A program made the translations under genes and the position numbers. From positions 496,001 through 560,000 of the forward strand of contig NZ_JAAAML010000001.1 in NCBI RefSeq assembly GCF_024105735.1: a stretch of DNA of 64,000 bases. The letters are read 5' to 3'. The notes under the pieces were generated by a model. It did no database searches. It saw only the letters and a list, made by a program, of their open reading frames with translations, and was not told the origin of the DNA. Source of the stretch: Parahoeflea alexandrii. Its GTDB lineage: Bacteria > Pseudomonadota > Alphaproteobacteria > Rhizobiales > Rhizobiaceae. How positions within the stretch are numbered: the stretch's first letter is position 1; every line of letters starts with the position of its first letter. Positions 54,718 through 63,306 of the stretch are shown here, piece after piece.

Positions 54718-55692
54718 TCAGTCCCGGAACTCGACGGTCACACCTTTGCTGACCAGATGCGCAAGCTCGTTGGCATCCCAGTTGGTCATGCGGACGCAGC
54801 CGTGACTGATGGTCTTGTCGATCTTCGAGGGTTCCGGAGTACCATGAATGCCGTAGGTCGGTTCTGACAGATCGATCCAGACTTTGCCAACCGGTCCGTT
54901 CGGCCCTGGCGGAAGTGTCAGCGGCTCGGTGTTGTCGCCCTGAACGAAGTTTTCCGGATTGTAGCTGTAGGTCGGGTCAATGGCGATGGCGTTGACCGTG
55001 TGGATCCCGCTGGGCGATGGCGTGCTCGCACTGCCGATCGTGACCGGATAGATCGCGACCAGGGTTTGCGAGGCATCGTAGGCTAAGAGCCGCGCTTGGC
55101 TCTTGTCGGCGACAAGGCTGGCGATATCAGCCTTCTGGTCGCTGCCGGGGTCTGCGACGAAAATGGTTTCGCCGGCGCTGAATGCCGCGTTGGGGTTGAG
55201 CTCGGCTAAGAATTCCATGTCCATATGGAAACGTTCGGCAAGCTTTTCCTGGACGCTGGTATAGCCGAGATGCTCGAGTCTGGCGAGCCTCGCATAGTCG
55301 TCCGGCAAGGGTTCTGAAATGCCGGAGACGTCGGCGCCGGTTATGATGTAGCTGACGATCACGTCGTTGCCCATGGCCTGCAGGGTGTTCCACGTCATCT
55401 CATCGATAAGGCCGTCGTCAGGAAGCCGGTTGACCTGTTGGAAGCCACGGATCGCCTTCTCGACATTGTCACCGGCATAGCCGTCGATCACCCCAGGCGA
55501 AGCCCCGGCCCGATCAAGCAGGATCTGCAACTTTGCCGCCAGCGGGCTCTGGCCTTCGGGCAATTGTTCACCGGCAAACGTCGCGGCGTTGATCGCCACC
55601 GGATCCATGGGCGCGGCGTTTGCCTTGGCGAATGTCACTGCCGCTGCAAATGTGGCGGCGGCAATTGCTAGGATGACCTGAAATCTGTCCAT
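54718..55692 (-). CDS. L,D-transpeptidase with peptidoglycan-binding domain
   Basis: A 324-residue periplasmic enzyme. Signal peptide MDRFQVILAIAAATFAAAVT with cleavage after about residue 27; a PG_binding_1 domain follows (LLDRAGASPGVIDGYAGDNV, then IRGFQQVNRLPDDGLIDEMT), a LysM-like middle part (KLAERFHMDMEFLAELNPNA), and the YkuD catalytic domain with HGTPEPSKIDKTISHGCVRM, in which the cysteine is the nucleophile. It makes 3-3 crosslinks or attaches proteins to peptidoglycan. I chose the ATG at 55692 where the signal peptide begins. It is followed by the extensin-like gene. Confidence 0.92.
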   Translation of the reverse strand: MDRFQVILAIAAATFAAAVTFAKANAAPMDPVAINAATFAGEQLPEGQSPLAAKLQILLDRAGASPGVIDGYAGDNVEKAIRGFQQVNRLPDDGLIDEMTWNTLQAMGNDVIVSYIITGADVSGISEPLPDDYARLARLEHLGYTSVQEKLAERFHMDMEFLAELNPNAAFSAGETIFVADPGSDQKADIASLVADKSQARLLAYDASQTLVAIYPVTIGSASTPSPSGIHTVNAIAIDPTYSYNPENFVQGDNTEPLTLPPGPNGPVGKVWIDLSEPTYGIHGTPEPSKIDKTISHGCVRMTNWDANELAHLVSKGVTVEFRD

Positions 55693-55883
55693 CGTCAGTG
55701 TTCCCGTTGCGACCGTGACGGCGTGTCGTCGCAAATGCTCGAAGCCTGTCACATGGCTACAACGCACGAAGGGCGAGAAAGATGCATGTGGGGATCAGCA
55801 GGCTTCAAAGTGATCCGCCGTGCCCCTGGTTCAGGTGAGGGAAAACGAGGGAACGGGAGCTGGGCCCGGTAAAAGCAGCCGGC

Positions 55884-57413
55884 TCACAGCGGTTGCGGAC
55901 CGCGCCAGGATGTGAGCGCCGAAAGCCGCGCAGTCTTCTTGAACTGGTGGCGGTCCATGCGCCGCAGGATGCCGGCGAGAAAGCGGATCGTCTCGGCAAT
56001 ATAGGGGCCCTTGTTGAGCATGATGCACTCGGCCCGCTGGCCCATGGCGGCGTCGGTGACTTCGGCGCGTGAAGGCGCACCAGTCTTCAACAGCGTTTCA
56101 AGCACTTGCGTCGCCCATACCACGGGAATGTGCGCTGCTTCGCAGAGCCAGAGGATTTCCTCCTGGGCTTCAGACAGGCGCTCGGTGCCGACTTCCATGG
56201 CCAGGTCGCCGCGGGCGATCATCACCGCGACGGGATGATGTGACCCGGCCTGGACAATCAGCCGGGGCAGATTGCGGACTGCGAGTCCGGTCTCGATCTT
56301 GAGAAGCAGCGGTTGTGGCGGGCGGTCTCCGCGATGCTGCCTGAGCGCCGCCATAATGCCGCGAACGTCTTCCGGGCGCTGGACGAAGGAACAGCCGACG
56401 ATATCGGCATTGGCCGCAACAAACGGAAGGTTGGCAAGGTCTGTTGCGGTCAGATGCTCGATCTCGAGATCGATGGCAGGGAAGTTGATCCCCTTCTCGA
56501 GCTTAAGCTTCTTGCCCTTGTCGGCCACCACCGTGACTTCCAGCACGGCGCCGTCTTCAAGCAGTTCGACAACGCGCGCGCCGATCTTGCCGTCATCGAT
56601 CCAGACCTGCAGTCCGGGCTGCAGCCTGGCGGCAATCTCCGGAAAGGTGATGGTGATCGCGGGCAGCCGGCCGGGCGTCGCTGGCGGCCTGGCCAGCAAC
56701 CTGAACCGGTCGCCGCGAGACAGGCGCTTTGCCTTTGGCGGCGTAATGCTTTCGATCCTGCATTTCGGCCCGGCGATGTCCATGAGCACGGGGCAGGTTC
56801 TTCGGGCCTTGGCTGCAGCGGCGCGAATGTTGGCGATCATCGCCGCCCATACTTCGGGTCCGTCATGGGCGCAGTTGATGCGAAAGCAGCTGGCGCCCGC
56901 CTCGACGAGTTGATCGACAAAGGCAGGATCGGTGGCGCCCTGCGGCGGGACCGTCACCATGATGCGGGTGTTGCGCTCACCGGGATAGTCGCCAAAGAAA
57001 CGGGCCTGATCATTGGTGATCTGCACCAGTCCTGCGTCGAGAACTGACGGTTCGGGCCATGTCGCGGGCAGTCCGGACAGCCCGTCAAGCGTTGCGCTGA
57101 CGGCGGCGAGGGACTTGCGCAGATGGGATTCCGAGCGTCCGAGCGATGACAGGCCGAGCACGGAAAGGTTTGATTGAAGACCCGTCAGATCGTACTGGCG
57201 GGCGGCCAGGTAGAAGGCGAGGTTTTCCGCGCCCGGCCGGAAAACCGGACGCGCGATTTCACTTTCCCAATCCTTGAAGATCGCAGTGCTGTCAGTTTCG
57301 ATCCTTTCGATGCATTCAGCCAGCAGGCAGCGACAGTCCTTGATGGCGGAAGTTCCGGCTGTTGGTCCGCTTGCAGGACCGGGTTGCTGTGAAAGGCTGG
57401 CTTGTTCGGTCAC
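55884..57413 (-). CDS. Atypical pyruvate kinase-like protein with N-terminal extension
   Basis: A 509-residue protein with a pyruvate kinase barrel but an unusual outline. Residues about 1-150 are an extra helical domain (CLLAECIERIETDSTAIFKD). The catalytic core shows LLLKIETGLAVRNLP with the key lysine and metal glutamate, MIARGDLAMEVG and WATQVLETLLKTGAPSRAEV. The first substrate loop is CFRINCAHDG in place of the common RxNxSHG. The C-terminal allosteric domain of standard enzymes is missing. I prefer the GTG at 57413, with AGGAAAG upstream, to an ATG at 57485. It may be a catalytic or regulatory variant. Confidence 0.8.
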   Translation of the reverse strand: MTEQASLSQQPGPASGPTAGTSAIKDCRCLLAECIERIETDSTAIFKDWESEIARPVFRPGAENLAFYLAARQYDLTGLQSNLSVLGLSSLGRSESHLRKSLAAVSATLDGLSGLPATWPEPSVLDAGLVQITNDQARFFGDYPGERNTRIMVTVPPQGATDPAFVDQLVEAGASCFRINCAHDGPEVWAAMIANIRAAAAKARRTCPVLMDIAGPKCRIESITPPKAKRLSRGDRFRLLARPPATPGRLPAITITFPEIAARLQPGLQVWIDDGKIGARVVELLEDGAVLEVTVVADKGKKLKLEKGINFPAIDLEIEHLTATDLANLPFVAANADIVGCSFVQRPEDVRGIMAALRQHRGDRPPQPLLLKIETGLAVRNLPRLIVQAGSHHPVAVMIARGDLAMEVGTERLSEAQEEILWLCEAAHIPVVWATQVLETLLKTGAPSRAEVTDAAMGQRAECIMLNKGPYIAETIRFLAGILRRMDRHQFKKTARLSALTSWRGPQPL

Positions 57414-57516
57414 GACGGTCTTTCCTGGCCGGTGGGAGGCGACGGTTTTCTGATGGGATGCCTTGCCCCGGGGGGGCAACGGCATAGGATTTCACCGGGA
57501 CGACAGGGTTGCCGCC

Positions 57517-57870
57517 TCAGGCGCCGCCGGACTTGTCGGCCGGTGGATCTGCCGCTTCATCCGCCGTGTCGGCCGTTTCTGCATCGGCTTCTTCGACTTC
57601 GCGGACCACCTCGATCTGGACGTGTGTCACGAAGGCGGCGATGGCGCCCAGGATTGCCAGCCACGGGGCGGCGAGTGCCACCGCGCCACCGGCGACGACG
57701 CCGAAGGTCAGCGGCGTTTCCAGCACGATATCGCCATCGGACGCCCTGATCCGCAATTGCCGGACATTGCCTTCGTTGAGCAAATCCTTGACCTGTTGCA
57801 CAAGCTGGTCGCCCAGCACCTCGATTTCTTCGGTGAATGTTCTCTTTCCCTTGCCGTCCTGCGTGTTCAT
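57517..57870 (-). CDS. DUF4342 family membrane protein
   Basis: A 117-residue protein. The N-terminal half has the DUF4342 pattern (TEEIEVLGDQLVQQVKDLLN, then RQLRIRASDGDIVLETPLTF), followed by one or two hydrophobic segments (VVAGGAVALAAPWLAILGAI) and an acidic tail (EEADAETADTADEAADP). Proteins of this kind are membrane-anchored and of unknown function; the helical head resembles a UBA-like fold. It is 103 bases away from the pyruvate-kinase-like gene on the same strand. Confidence 0.8.
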   Translation of the reverse strand: MNTQDGKGKRTFTEEIEVLGDQLVQQVKDLLNEGNVRQLRIRASDGDIVLETPLTFGVVAGGAVALAAPWLAILGAIAAFVTHVQIEVVREVEEADAETADTADEAADPPADKSGGA

Positions 57871-58034
57871 GGATTTCTCCTTGGTGAGCCTGAAGGTGAT
57901 TGAGACTGTTTTTCCTTAGACGGTTGCTTCAGTGAGAGCCTTGATGGTGATCAATCGGCTGAAGCTGCCATCCGGAATAGCGAAGAAGTTGTAGCCCGAC
58001 GACAATAAGGCATCATGACAGCCGCGGCCGGCCC

Positions 58035-58811
58035 TCAGGGCCTGGCGAAATCGCGACTGATCTCGCCCCAGGCGCAATGGGGGAAGTATGGGTAGCTGTC
58101 GGTGACGAAGTAGACGAACCTGCCGTCGAGCCTTCCGCCGTTGCATTGGTCGAGCGTCCCGGTTCCGCCGGTGAACTGCCAGTCCTGCAGATAGGTGCCG
58201 TCGTGACGGCCTCCGGGTCCACCGCTGCGGTTTCCGGGTTTGAGCGTGAACCCGGATTTCGCTTTCGAGCCGACATAGTGGATTTCAAACCCGTCGGCTG
58301 CGAAGCCGACCAGGGTCGAGGTGTTGCCCTTGAGCAGGCCCGTTGGCATGGCATGGTAGTGGTAGAGCCCACGGTGATCGACATGGGCATTGTTCTGGTC
58401 GAGGCCGAGCATGGCGCCCGCGCCCTTGCCGTCGAGTTTCCAGCCCGAGGCCGGATTTCGGCTGAAACCGCGCCGCGAGGATGGATCGTAATAATCGGCG
58501 GTCCCGGGGCGGATGATGACACCGTTGAGTGCAAAGCCGGTCGAGCCGCGGAGCTGGGTGGCGCGGGAGGTTTTGACAGGGTTCTCGGGAACGCAGACCT
58601 CGATGAATTGCGCCGTCATCCGGTGCGGGTTGCCCGGGTTGGGAAATCTGCCGGTGGCGTGATCCGGCAACCCGTTCGAGGTCATACAGATCTTGCCACG
58701 GCTTTTCGTGATTGAAACGGATCCGGATGCGGCCCCGGCCGCGACGGCGCTTGCGACAATACCAATGATGGTGACACCGGCGATGACGAGATAGGATAAC
58801 GGACGGTCCAT
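58035..58811 (-). CDS. Secreted YHYH domain protein
   Basis: A 258-residue exported protein with an N-terminal hydrophobic leader (SYLVIAGVTIIGIVASAVAA). The diagnostic GLYHYHAMPTGLL with its two histidines lies near the middle, in a context of DQNNAHVDHRG, VGFAADGFEIHYVG and GTLDQCNGGRLDGRFVYFVT. The YHYH family is extracellular and of unknown role, perhaps metal binding. It stands alone between the DUF4342 gene and the divergent PAP2 gene. Confidence 0.85.
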   Translation of the reverse strand: MDRPLSYLVIAGVTIIGIVASAVAAGAASGSVSITKSRGKICMTSNGLPDHATGRFPNPGNPHRMTAQFIEVCVPENPVKTSRATQLRGSTGFALNGVIIRPGTADYYDPSSRRGFSRNPASGWKLDGKGAGAMLGLDQNNAHVDHRGLYHYHAMPTGLLKGNTSTLVGFAADGFEIHYVGSKAKSGFTLKPGNRSGGPGGRHDGTYLQDWQFTGGTGTLDQCNGGRLDGRFVYFVTDSYPYFPHCAWGEISRDFARP

Positions 58812-58997
58812 GCTGGTCTCCTTTTAGATCTGGCGTCCCGGTCTGGACCTGGTGAAGATGAACTCCCCAACCTTTCCACGCGGTGGCGAGAAAGTTACGT
58901 GTCGGTAAGGTTTTGGGCGCGAATGCTGCAATTCGTGGAACGAAACATCGGCTTGCAGGTTGTTGATTCCGACAGAAAGATCCCGGGGTGGGCGTGA

Positions 58998-59753
58998 GTG
59001 ACTGAAAAATCGATTGTTCAAACAGCGCGGGAATGGCTTGTCCGCGGGCTCAAGAATGGCAACGCCAACCGCATGCCGGTGATGCTGCTTGGTGTTGTTA
59101 CGCTTGGCGTCTACGCCTTCATCGAAATTGCCGACGAGATGGCTGAAGGCGAAATCCGGCAGCTGGATGAAATGCTGTTCCTGATGATGCGGGAGGCGAC
59201 CGACCCGTCGCGACCGCTGGGGCCAGCCTGGTTGCAGGAGACGGCGCTCGAGATCACCTCGATCGGCGGCTACCCGCTGATAATCCTGACCCTGGCTGCG
59301 GTTTCCGGCTTCTTCATCGTCACCAAGCGCCATGGTGCGGCGCTTTATGCCGTTCTGGCGGTGGGATCCGGTGCGCTGTTGAGCCAGACGCTCAAGCAGT
59401 ATTACGGTCGTCCGCGGCCCGATCTTGTGGATCATCTCGATGCGGTTCACACCGCCAGTTTCCCCAGCGGGCATGCGCTGGTGACGACGGTCGCCTATCT
59501 GACACTGGCCGCCATCGTCATCGGTTATCTCGAGCGCGCGCGGGCCCGGGTCTATGTGCTTTTTGTAGCCGTGCTGGTTGCCGTGATGGTTGGCGTCAGC
59601 CGGGTCTATCTCGGCGTGCACTGGCCGAGCGACGTGGCCGCCGGCTGGGCGCTCGGTGTTGCCTGGGCGAGTTTTTCCTGGCTCATCGTGCATGTCTTGC
59701 AAAGACGCAGGGCAAGGGCACTGCCGCTGCGCCAAACGGAGGATGCACGATGA
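58998..59753 (+). CDS. PAP2 family membrane phosphatase
   Basis: A 251-residue inner-membrane phosphatase. The three catalytic motifs are KQYYGRPRPD, SFPSGHAL and SRVYLGVHWPSDVAAGW, which act together on lipid phosphates such as undecaprenyl or phosphatidic acid phosphates. About six membrane helices surround them. The start is a GTG at 58998 followed by ACTGAAAAA. Its stop overlaps the start of the DUF1206 gene (ATGA), so both membrane proteins are made together. Confidence 0.9.
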   Translation: MTEKSIVQTAREWLVRGLKNGNANRMPVMLLGVVTLGVYAFIEIADEMAEGEIRQLDEMLFLMMREATDPSRPLGPAWLQETALEITSIGGYPLIILTLAAVSGFFIVTKRHGAALYAVLAVGSGALLSQTLKQYYGRPRPDLVDHLDAVHTASFPSGHALVTTVAYLTLAAIVIGYLERARARVYVLFVAVLVAVMVGVSRVYLGVHWPSDVAAGWALGVAWASFSWLIVHVLQRRRARALPLRQTEDAR

Positions 59754-60538
59754 GCTGGCATGACTGGTTCAAGCCGTTCGCACGTCTTGGCTACGGCGCC
59801 CGAGGTCTGGTTTACCTGGTGCTCGCCTTCTTCATCGTCAGCGCTGCCATGACAACCGGCAGCGGCGGCGATTCGAAGGATGCGGTGAGGTTCCTCACAC
59901 AGTCCACGGCAAGTGCCATCCTCGCGCCGCTGCTCATTGTCAGTCTTGCCGGCTATTGCCTGTGGCGCATCGTGCAGGCTGTCTTCGATACCGATGATCA
60001 CGGCGTAAAGCCTTCCGGCCTGGCTGTGCGTGCCGGTCTGCTGGGATCGGCTGCGACCTATGGCCTGCTCATGCTCTACGCCCTGTCCCTGTGGTGGGGA
60101 GGGATGTTTTCGTCTCAAGACGGATCCGGCGGCGGGTTTGCGCGCACGGTTGCCGGCTTCATCGGGGCCGGACCTGTATCCCTGATCCTGAGCTCGATAT
60201 TCGTCGTTGTCGGCGGGGCGCATATCTGGAAGGCGGTCAGCCGCAAGTACCGCGACCACATTGAGGCTTCGGCGGAGGCAAAGAGGTGGATCGACATTGC
60301 CGCGATCGGCGGTCTTTGCGCCCGCGGTATCATCTTCCTCGTTATCGCCTTCCTGCTGTTCCGCCATGGTCTTGCCGGGCAGGAAGGACGGGCCAGCCTG
60401 GCGGACGCGCTTGATTTCATTGCCGGCCTTCCCCTTGGTGCATGGCTGCTTGGGGCAACCGGAACGGGCTTCCTGCTGTTTTCGCTCTATTCCTTTTCGG
60501 AGGGCATCTGGCGGCGCATCAACGTCGAAGATGCATGA
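59750..60538 (+). CDS. DUF1206 membrane protein
   Basis: A 262-residue inner-membrane protein with about six helices in three similar pairs. The family repeat is visible as ARLGYGARGLVYLVLAFF at the beginning, AVRAGLLGSAATYGLLMLYA in the middle and GLCARGIIFLVIAFLLFRHG near the end. DUF1206 proteins have no known role. It overlaps the PAP2 gene and ends 51 bases before the trp leader peptide. Confidence 0.88.
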   Translation: MSWHDWFKPFARLGYGARGLVYLVLAFFIVSAAMTTGSGGDSKDAVRFLTQSTASAILAPLLIVSLAGYCLWRIVQAVFDTDDHGVKPSGLAVRAGLLGSAATYGLLMLYALSLWWGGMFSSQDGSGGGFARTVAGFIGAGPVSLILSSIFVVVGGAHIWKAVSRKYRDHIEASAEAKRWIDIAAIGGLCARGIIFLVIAFLLFRHGLAGQEGRASLADALDFIAGLPLGAWLLGATGTGFLLFSLYSFSEGIWRRINVEDA

Positions 60539-60589
60539 GCTGTGTATCTCCACTTGAAGCGGCATAAAGCCTGCGGTAAGAACTTCCTC

Positions 60590-60637
60590 ATGACGATGCA
60601 CGTGGCACAGAAGAATTGGTGGTGGGTTCGCTTCTAG
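60590..60637 (+). CDS. trpL: trp leader peptide with three tandem Trp codons
   Basis: A 15-codon open frame reading MTMHVAQKNWWWVRF and ending at TAG 60635-60637. Three successive TGG codons (60617-60625) are the tryptophan-sensing part of a transcription attenuator. It lies 122 bases before trpE(G), between a short upstream gap and the attenuator stems. Rhizobial trpE(G) genes such as that of Sinorhizobium meliloti have a similar leader. An alternative start is the ATG at 60596. Confidence 0.9.
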   Translation: MTMHVAQKNWWWVRF

Positions 60638-60707
60638 GCGGCCTTGACCACGCATGCGCGTTAGAGATCAACAAGCCGCCCGGGACCTCAAGGTCCGGCG
60701 GCTTTTT
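60637..60707 (+). promoter_or_regulatory. trp transcription attenuator (antiterminator and terminator stems)
   Basis: The segment GGCGGC (60637-60642) can pair with GCCGCC (60675-60680) and is extended by TTG with CAA to make the antiterminator. The same GCCGCC, with AAG before it and GGGACC after, can instead pair with GGTCCGGCGGCTT (60692-60704), followed by T residues (60703-60707), giving an intrinsic terminator. When ribosomes stall on the three Trp codons the first pairing wins and trpE(G) is read. Confidence 0.9.
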
Positions 60708-60758
60708 GTTTGACCCGCTGGCCAAGAGAGTTCCGGCCGGTTCAAACGGAGCTTGAAC

Positions 60759-62948
60759 ATGGGCACGACGGAACTTTCGGACAAGGCTGCGCACTACCAG
60801 ACGCGCGGCGGGGTTTTGGTCACGCGGCGGCGGCGTGAAACCCCTTACGCGGATGCCATATCGGGCTATATCGATGCGCTCGACAGCCGCCGCGGCGCGG
60901 TGTTCTCGTCAAACTACGAATATCCGGGACGTTACACCCGGTGGGATACGGCGATCGTCGATCCGCCGCTCGGGATCTCGTCGCGGGAGCGCAAGCTGAC
61001 AATCGAGGCCTATAACGGCCGTGGCGAGGCGCTGATTTCCATTCTGGCCGGGCGGCTCGAGGGGCACGCGGAATTTGCAATCACCGGCAAGGACGCGCGT
61101 AAGATCGAGATCGAGATCGCGAGGCCTGACCGGGTCTTCTCCGAGGAAGAACGCTCGCGCGCACCGACTGTGTTTTCAGTGCTACGGGTGATTGTCGATC
61201 TGTTCCATTCGGCCGAAGACGGCAATATCGGCTTTTACGGAGCCTTCGGCTATGATCTGGCGTTCCAGTTCGACCCGGTGGCGCCGAAGCTGACACGGCC
61301 CGAGGATCAGCGCGACCTGCTCTTGTTCCTGCCCGACGAGATCCTGATCGTCGACCACCACGCCGCCAAGGCCTGGATCGACCGCTATGATTTCAGCTTC
61401 GACGGCATGACCACGGAAGGCCGTGATGCAGAGATCGCGCCCGAAGCCTTCAAGCCCGCCGACCGGATGCCACCGCGCGGCGATCATACGCCGGGCGAAT
61501 ATGCCGAGCTGGTCAAGCGCGCCAAGGAGAGTTTCCGGCGCGGCGACCTGTTCGAGGTTGTGCCGGGGCAGACCTTTTTCGAGCGCTGCGAGGCGCGGCC
61601 ATCGGAAATCAGCCGGCGGCTCAAGGCGATCAATCCGTCGCCCTATTCCTTCTTCATCAACCTGGGCAACCAGGAATACCTGGTCGGCGCATCGCCGGAG
61701 ATGTTCGTGCGGGTCAATGGACGGCGGATCGAGACCTGTCCGATCTCCGGCACCATCAAGCGCGGCGAGGATGCGATCGCGGATTCCGAGCAGATCCTCA
61801 AGCTGCTCAATTCGAAGAAGGACGAGTCGGAGCTGACCATGTGTTCGGATGTCGATCGCAACGACAAGAGCCGGGTCTGCGAGCCGGGATCGGTGAAGGT
61901 CATCGGTCGCCGCCAGATCGAAATGTATTCGCGGCTGATTCACACGGTCGACCATATTGAGGGTCGGTTGCGCGATGGCATGGATGCGTTCGACGGCTTC
62001 CTGAGCCACGCCTGGGCGGTGACGGTGACCGGTGCGCCGAAACTCTGGGCGATGCGGTTTCTGGAAAACAACGAGAAGAGCCCGCGTGCCTGGTATGGCG
62101 GCGCGGTTGGCATGGTCAGTTTCAACGGCGACATGAACACCGGCCTGACGCTCAGGACCATCCGCATCAAGGACGGCATTGCCGAGGTGCGCGCCGGGGC
62201 CACGCTGCTGTTTGATTCCAATCCCGAGGAAGAGGAAGCCGAGACCGAACTGAAGGCATCGGCGATGCTCTCGGCGATCCGGGATGCACGGCTCGGCAAT
62301 GCCGGTTCGGGAACCCGCGAAACGGCAAAGGTGGGTGAGGGCACCTCGATCCTGCTGGTCGACCATGAGGATTCCTTCGTCCACACCCTGGCAAACTACT
62401 TCCGCCAGACAGGGGCCAAGGTGACCACAGTGCGCTCGCCGGTGTCCGACGAGGTGTTTGACCGGGTGGCGCCGGATCTGGTGGTGCTGTCGCCGGGACC
62501 GGGAAATCCGAAGGATTTTGATTGCGCTGCCACGATCAAGAAGATCCGGACGCGCGAGTTGCCGGTCTTTGGCGTCTGTCTTGGCCTGCAGGCGCTTGCC
62601 GAGAGTTTCGGCGGCAGCCTGCGCGAACTGGCAGTGCCTGTGCATGGCAAACCGTCGCGCATCAGGGTATCGTCGAACGGGGTGATATTCTCCGGTCTGG
62701 CGAAGGAAGTGACGGTCGGGCGCTATCATTCGATTTTCGCCGATTACGCGACATTGCCGAAGGAATTCCGTGTTACAGCAGAGACCGATGACGGGGTGAT
62801 CATGGCGTTCGAGCATGAAAGCCTGCCAATCGCGGCGGTGCAGTTTCACCCTGAATCGATCATGACGCTGGGCCAGGATGCCGGAATGCGGATGATCGAG
62901 AACGTGGTCGCGCATCTGGCGCGGCGGAAAAAGGTGGAGGCAGCATGA
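60759..62948 (+). CDS. trpE(G): Anthranilate synthase, fused TrpE-TrpG
   Basis: A 729-residue fusion. The TrpE part (about 1-520) makes anthranilate from chorismate and has [35 protein letters not shown] and [20 protein letters not shown]. The TrpG glutaminase part (about 530-725) carries the nucleophile in [15 protein letters not shown] and the histidine and glutamate in VQFHPESIM. Such fusions are typical of rhizobia. The ATG at 60759 has CGGAG eight bases upstream. It is controlled by the attenuator before it. The stop overlaps the next cytochrome gene by ATGA. Confidence 0.96.
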   Translation: MGTTELSDKAAHYQTRGGVLVTRRRRETPYADAISGYIDALDSRRGAVFSSNYEYPGRYTRWDTAIVDPPLGISSRERKLTIEAYNGRGEALISILAGRLEGHAEFAITGKDARKIEIEIARPDRVFSEEERSRAPTVFSVLRVIVDLFHSAEDGNIGFYGAFGYDLAFQFDPVAPKLTRPEDQRDLLLFLPDEILIVDHHAAKAWIDRYDFSFDGMTTEGRDAEIAPEAFKPADRMPPRGDHTPGEYAELVKRAKESFRRGDLFEVVPGQTFFERCEARPSEISRRLKAINPSPYSFFINLGNQEYLVGASPEMFVRVNGRRIETCPISGTIKRGEDAIADSEQILKLLNSKKDESELTMCSDVDRNDKSRVCEPGSVKVIGRRQIEMYSRLIHTVDHIEGRLRDGMDAFDGFLSHAWAVTVTGAPKLWAMRFLENNEKSPRAWYGGAVGMVSFNGDMNTGLTLRTIRIKDGIAEVRAGATLLFDSNPEEEEAETELKASAMLSAIRDARLGNAGSGTRETAKVGEGTSILLVDHEDSFVHTLANYFRQTGAKVTTVRSPVSDEVFDRVAPDLVVLSPGPGNPKDFDCAATIKKIRTRELPVFGVCLGLQALAESFGGSLRELAVPVHGKPSRIRVSSNGVIFSGLAKEVTVGRYHSIFADYATLPKEFRVTAETDDGVIMAFEHESLPIAAVQFHPESIMTLGQDAGMRMIENVVAHLARRKKVEAA

Positions 62949-63301
62949 TCGATGCACGCGGCGTGAACAGGCTGGTGGCGGCAGCGGTGCTTGGGGCCTC
63001 GATGCTCTTGCTGCTGCCGGGCGAACCGGCGCGGGCCCAGTCCGGCGACGGGATCGATCAGGGCCGGCAACTGGTCGAGGTCAATTGCGGCAAGTGCCAT
63101 GCGGTGGGTGAAGCCGATGCCAGCCCGCATGAGGGGCCGCCGCCCTTCCGCAAACTGTCGGACATGTTTCCGATGGACGCGCTGGAGGAAGCTTTCTCCG
63201 ACGGCCGGATCTATTCGGGTCACCCGGACATGCCGGAGTTCATCGCAACACCCGAACAGATGGATGCCATCATCGCCTATATCGCGTCCCTGCAGGACTA
63301 G
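62945..63301 (+). CDS. Small c-type cytochrome
   Basis: A 118-residue periplasmic cytochrome c. Signal peptide with hydrophobic core [16 protein letters not shown], cleavage after about residue 31 (ARA). One heme motif CGKCH is near residue 48, and HPDMPEF supplies the likely methionine ligand near residue 96. The start overlaps the trpE(G) stop (ATGA), so it is translated from the trp message, which is odd because its job is electron transfer, not amino acid synthesis. Confidence 0.9.
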   Translation: MIDARGVNRLVAAAVLGASMLLLLPGEPARAQSGDGIDQGRQLVEVNCGKCHAVGEADASPHEGPPPFRKLSDMFPMDALEEAFSDGRIYSGHPDMPEFIATPEQMDAIIAYIASLQD

Positions 63302-63306
63302 CCGTC

